Positions 60,248 through 64,000 of a stretch of 64,000 nucleotides of DNA are shown here, piece after piece. This DNA is from Neoscytalidium dimidiatum. Lineage: Eukaryota > Ascomycota > Dothideomycetes > Botryosphaeriales > Botryosphaeriaceae. The notes beneath the pieces are model-generated. The model was not told the DNA's origin and searched no databases. It saw only the letters and a list, made by a program, of their open reading frames with translations. The DNA lies in contig CM074699.1 of NCBI GenBank assembly GCA_037367355.1, forward strand, positions 2,728,001 through 2,792,000. The letters are read 5' to 3'. The translations under genes and the position numbers were made by a program. The first letter of the stretch is position 1, and each line of letters opens with the position of its first letter.

Positions 60248-60574
60248 ATGTCACTACCCCGCTCTAGTGGAGCATGTCCAGTTTCTTTACCATCTGACAC
60301 ACTGTCTGTGTCCGACATGCGTCGTATTCTTGAGTGTGTAAATTTGGCTGGATATTCTGAAGCGTTCATTGCGAACGGTTTCGATTCATGGTGTTCTTTG
60401 TTATCCATGAAACCGTCAGACCTGTAAGTAAAGTTATAATCCAGGCCCCCAGAATCATATTAAAGCCATAATAGAGTGGCCCTCGGTATCTCCGAGAACA
60501 ACCATGGAGTAAGAATAATGACATTTAGTCCAGTTTCGAAGTTTAAAATTTCTCCAACCCTGACAAGTCTCTAG
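60248..60574 (+). CDS. Candidate short SAM-domain protein
   Basis: Two exons (60248-60423, 60475-60574) joined over a 51-bp intron give 91 residues. The join reads MKPSDL-VALGISENNHGVRI. Together with MRRILECVNLAGYSEAFIAN and GFDSWCSLL it fits a SAM domain (helix, GF.SW..L, DL..LGI..GHR). The domain in fungi often precedes an HMG box or other module; here the frame stops 18 codons after the domain. An alternative donor at 60509 (GTAAGA) with acceptor at 60567 (CTGACAAG) would give another C-terminus. A further coding-like frame starts at 60612. It may be a real short gene, part of a longer one, or a degraded copy. Confidence 0.42.
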
Positions 60575-61259
60575 AAGCTGCGGAAGTCTCTACAGCGGAC
60601 ATACTTTGTGAATGACGCCGCTGTATCTCGATCCCAAAAATGCGTTCGTCCCCGACACACTCTCATGCCTCATAGAGAGGGATACAGACAATACTTCCAT
60701 TTCGGGCTTCCTCTCCGTACGCAAGGGATTGCCGCACGTCGTAAGGTAGATGTGTAATGCATATACACCAAGTATTAACACGCTGCTGACCGCTCTCTGA
60801 GGAAGTAAAGTATAGCATTGGGCGTAAGCCATTTCTTAGAGCACTCCATCAACCCAGCAGAAAAGATCTTTCAAGCTGCTTATACTGATACTTGTAGTAC
60901 ATGCTCTTCCCCAGGATAGACACGGGTATTATACCAGTGAGCGGATACAGGTATGGCTAGACAATATCGAGACTACAGCAGATGTCGAAGCGTAGCAACA
61001 AATCAGCATGCGTTCTCTCATCAATCAAAACCCGTCCACCCACCTCGGCCCTGAGAAGTGAATGCCGGAACGCCTGCATCCCAGCCACAAACTGAAGCCC
61101 AAAGCTTAACGATACACGGAGACGCCAAATCCAGCCCCGCCCCTCCCACACAAGCAAAGAGTAATCCACAATTTGCGTGACCGCCACCCCGCTCCCATCA
61201 CAAAAACCAAAAAGAATTCCCCCACATTCCCCGCAGCCTCCACCGCACCTCTCTCCCCT
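60575..61259. other. Intergenic or unresolved 3' part of the SAM-domain gene
   Basis: The frame from ATG 60612 (MTPLYLDPKNAFVPDTL) stays open for 45 codons and may be a downstream exon. The rest up to 61259 is 3' flank of the next minus-strand gene. Confidence 0.35.
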
Positions 61260-61931
61260 TCACAACCCCGCCGCCCCGGGCCTCGGCGTCACGGCCCTCG
61301 ACCCCCCGGTGCTCGAAAACCCCCACGGATCCCCCCTCTCGGCCGCCTTGTCCCCCAGCCACTCCTCGTACCACGTCCGCTTCGCGCGATCGCTGCTGGT
61401 GCACCCGCCGCCGTAGCCGTCCGCCACCTCTTCCCAGCAGTACGTCGCGATGACGCTGCTGCCGCTGCCGCCCCCGTCGCAGCCGTGCTCCCACTGCGTG
61501 CCGCACGCCTTGCAGGTCACGGTGGTGGTGCGGTCGAGCCCCGTGCGCGCGTGGTTGATGCGCACGTACTCGTCTTCGGTGTGGGCCGGCCCGGCGGGGT
61601 CGAGGGAGGGCGGGCAGAGCGGCCAGGTCGTCGTGTGGTGCGGGCGCGGGCGCTCGAGCAGCTGTTGCTCGGGCGTCTTGGCGGGGGACGGCGGCGGTGG
61701 CGGTGCGTAGTCTGGCGGAGGGGTGGTGGGGTGGTGGATGCCGGCGACGGGGTGGGGGAAGGCGGACGGCTTGTTGGGTGGCTGGCCGGCTGCTGTTGTG
61801 GGCTTGTCGGTCTGGTGACGGTCCGCTGATGGCGGAGGGGGAGGAGGGGTGCGGGATGGTGGTGCGTGGAAGTGGTTGGCGTCGGTGTCGGCGTCTGGGG
61901 AGAGGAGGATGAATGGGACGTCTGTGTCCAT
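61260..61931 (-). CDS. Hypothetical Pro-rich protein with CxxC zinc-like motif
   Basis: A single exon of 223 residues. The first 100 residues are Pro/Thr/His-rich and disordered, with PTTPPPDYAPPPPP. The conserved-looking part is HTEDEYVRINHARTGLDR, then VTCKACGTQWEHGCDGG and VIATYCWEEVADGYGGGC, where C..C, H.C and later cysteines could bind a metal. RTWYEEWLGDKAAERGDPWG closes the folded part. The family is not recognised. It lies on the same strand as the paralogues at 58113 and 62370, and no shared domain with them is seen. Confidence 0.6.
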   Translation of the reverse strand: MDTDVPFILLSPDADTDANHFHAPPSRTPPPPPPSADRHQTDKPTTAAGQPPNKPSAFPHPVAGIHHPTTPPPDYAPPPPPSPAKTPEQQLLERPRPHHTTTWPLCPPSLDPAGPAHTEDEYVRINHARTGLDRTTTVTCKACGTQWEHGCDGGGSGSSVIATYCWEEVADGYGGGCTSSDRAKRTWYEEWLGDKAAERGDPWGFSSTGGSRAVTPRPGAAGL

Positions 61932-62369
61932 TGCTGATAGACCTTTTGGTCGAGTGTGCTTGTTTCACTAGATAGGTGGAGAAAAGGAAAGAAAGAGGAA
62001 AAATGATCCGCCCTTGACATTGGATTGTATAAAAATGAGCACCGTGGATTCCCGGGATAACGTGACTTCGCGTGCGTACCCTGGGAAATGCATGCGTCTT
62101 TACGTAGCCGGTCTCGCGATGTTTGCAAATCACACGCAACCCCACCCCCGGAAGCCTCCGCATTACGTGAAAAAGCACCTGAGAAATTATGCAAGTCATC
62201 TTAGTACGTACACGAGGTCAGCGAAGCACGTAAGACATCTCCGCAGTCCTCCGCAATCCCGCGCCTCCTCCCGCCGCCGCCCCAACCGGGGAACCCTTGC
62301 GCTGAGAGCAATCCAGACATTATCCAATTTTCGACAATCCCATCTCCCCGCCTTGACCTGCCCCCAGGA
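61932..62369. other. Intergenic, promoter of the CxxC protein gene
   Basis: About 440 bp between two minus-strand genes. The plus-strand ORF crossing it (62014-62487) is an antisense shadow at its right end. Confidence 0.5.
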
Positions 62370-63116
62370 TCAGCCCCCCTCCACAACCTCCACCCACACA
62401 TCCCTGCCCTCCCTATCCACCGCATGCACGACCGCCTCCTCTCTGGCACTCCCTCCGCCCACGCCGCCCTGCTCGTCTACCTCGTAGACACGATAGTCCT
62501 CCCGCACGACCCAAGGATCCTCGCCCACCAGCAGCACCTCGAGAGCGCGCTGAACCGCCTCGTCGCGCGTGCGGTACACGCCACGGATGGCGGACTGGGC
62601 GGTCTGCTCGGCCAGGTCGGCCGAATCGCCGCTGACCGCGGGCTCGACGGTGGTCTGCATGATGAAGAAGAGGGGAACGGTGATGCGGGAGGTCGGAGGG
62701 GAGGGGGAGGAGGACGAAGAGGATGATGGGGATGAGGGTGGAGAGCAGGTCGGCACAAGACCCCAGATGTTCTTGGTGCGGTCGATCTCGACGGTCATGA
62801 TTGTGTCGCCATGGGGCGTGCGGGCGAGGAGGGTGATGCCATTGTCGTCTTCGTCGGCGTCGTCGAAGTCGTTGCTGTGAAACTGCTGGGTCGGGTTGCG
62901 GTTTTGCTGCACTTGCACTTCGAGGAGGTGGCCAGGAGCCTGCGTGGAGGGGGAGAAGGGCGATTGCAAAGCGGCGGCTTTTGCGCTTTCGAGATCGGCG
63001 TAGGTGCCGTCGATTAGGACTTTGGTGCCAGGGACGGGATTGTTGGGAATGAGGGTCCGGAAGGTACGTTTGACGTGGTAGAGCATGTCGGATGGTATTG
63101 GTGGTGTTGGTGGCAT
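62370..63116 (-). CDS. Unnamed conserved protein, paralogue B
   Basis: A single exon of 248 residues. Blocks shared with the gene at 58113 are LYHVKRTFRT, GTYADLESAKAAAL, LLEVQVQQ, MTVEIDRTKNIWG, VPLFFIMQTTVEP, AIRGVYRTRDEAVQRALEVL, VGEDPW and VVHAVDREGRDVWVEVVEGG. Compared with paralogue A it has an acidic insert (DDADEDD) and a Ser/Pro run (PPSSPSSSSSSS) before VPLFF, and it lacks the Thr/Gln-rich N-terminus. No targeting signal or known catalytic motif. Function unknown; the pair is best explained by an old duplication. Confidence 0.75.
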   Translation of the reverse strand: MPPTPPIPSDMLYHVKRTFRTLIPNNPVPGTKVLIDGTYADLESAKAAALQSPFSPSTQAPGHLLEVQVQQNRNPTQQFHSNDFDDADEDDNGITLLARTPHGDTIMTVEIDRTKNIWGLVPTCSPPSSPSSSSSSSPSPPTSRITVPLFFIMQTTVEPAVSGDSADLAEQTAQSAIRGVYRTRDEAVQRALEVLLVGEDPWVVREDYRVYEVDEQGGVGGGSAREEAVVHAVDREGRDVWVEVVEGG

Positions 63117-64000
63117 GGATGGTGGGCTGGTCTGTTGTTAGATCATGCTATGAAGCTGTGGAGTAGTGAGACGAAGGGAAAATGGAAATGACAATGGGCA
63201 AAAGAAAACTACTTAATTAAGCAGGATTGCCACAACAAGAGAACATACTCTTTCGGCATAGCTTTTGCAGATCGTTCAAGATACCTGGCCAACAAGCGTG
63301 CGTAACCCCATCTGCCGTAAAGAGAGGAACCTCTTATACTTTCCATACCAATCCACGGGCATTCGGTGGGTCCGATATCGCCTTTCACCCATCAGGAGAG
63401 TCCGTCTATTCGGAACCACGAGGTGCTCTAACACGTGCGCGTTCAACAATGGAAAAGTCGATATACGACCACCTTCTTCTGCGGGGACGACAAATACCAC
63501 CTGATGATAACGGAACATCATCGCGTGGAATGATTCTGCAGATTCAGACCTTGGTTTTCTTACGCCGAACCTTCCACTTCATTCCGAAAATCTACCCGCC
63601 AGTAACCGTTCGAGGCCATTCCCCATACGGGAAAAGTGGTGTGATAAACGGGACATTGAAGATGTACGTACTTCATCAACAGCTAGACGGCTTGGCACAC
63701 GTTGACGATTGGGTAGATGGTAGTGAATCCAACTCCGGGAAATTACCGAAAAATGCGAGGGCCGAGGTTGCACAGACTATGCGACATCGATTTGCGATGT
63801 CTCACAATGAGTGCTTCTAGAACCCGCGCTGAGCAACATTCACTTCTGAGGACCCTCGAAGCAAATCTATTACTTACTTGGTAACTGTAGTACGTCGAGA
63901 GCCATTCTACCAAGGAGATCACCAACTGGGAACTTTACTTGCGATGCCTGTGGTCATTGTCAAATGTGTGTATTGATTTACAGCCGTCAGATTGGAAGCA
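63117..64000. other. Window end, no supported gene
   Basis: About 880 bp. A plus-strand frame (63227-63820) is open for 197 codons but starts without a recognised motif and has no family resemblance. A perfect CTTAATTAAG palindrome lies near 63210. Confidence 0.4.

Noticed and set aside
1..64000. tRNA, 5S rRNA or CRISPR-like arrays
   Set aside because: Looking for T-loop-like GGTTCRANYCC on both strands and for regularly spaced repeats by eye gave no convincing case; a tRNAscan-SE run would be decisive.

Overview
The window is nuclear DNA of a filamentous ascomycete, most likely a Dothideomycete. The evidence is short GT...CTAAC/CTGAC...AG introns (about 50-75 bp, a few of 200-300 bp), fungal-type orthologues (RACK1/Cpc2, glutamine synthetase, Mediator Med1, TFIIH Tfb5), secreted carbohydrate- and alcohol-active enzymes, and a fungal NLR-type protein. 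No bacterial operon, CRISPR array, rRNA or convincing tRNA was seen. Exon structures were read by hand from frame continuity, splice signals and family motifs.

Left part (1-26 kb) is accessory in character: a secreted GMC oxidoreductase, a small secreted protein, a large AAA ATPase with a low-complexity tail, a DUF7708-like/NACHT-degenerate protein, a GH78-type alpha-L-rhamnosidase, a cytochrome P450, a compact alpha/beta-hydrolase-NACHT (NLR-like) protein, and then Med1. Middle part (25.7-39 kb) is mostly housekeeping: a peroxisomal enoyl-CoA hydratase/dienoyl-CoA isomerase ending in AKL, RACK1 with a C/D-box snoRNA (U24/snR24-like) in its third intron, a GFA-domain protein, the 72-residue TFIIH subunit Tfb5, a single-pass membrane protein with a PPPY motif, and glutamine synthetase with GATA-type sites in its intron and upstream region.

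Right part (39-64 kb) is sparser. It has long GC-rich intergenic stretches with microsatellites, a Cys-containing small hypothetical, a 1378-residue protein with a folded N-terminus and a disordered tail, several lineage-type hypotheticals, a bHLH factor with a very long glycine-rich loop, a short candidate SAM-domain gene, and two diverged paralogues of one unnamed family about 4 kb apart on the same strand.

The genes do not form one obvious pathway or a classic biosynthetic cluster. The best-supported unusual item is the intronic U24-like snoRNA. The best candidate for less described biology is the repeat-less NLR and the nearby DUF7708 protein that lacks a P-loop.
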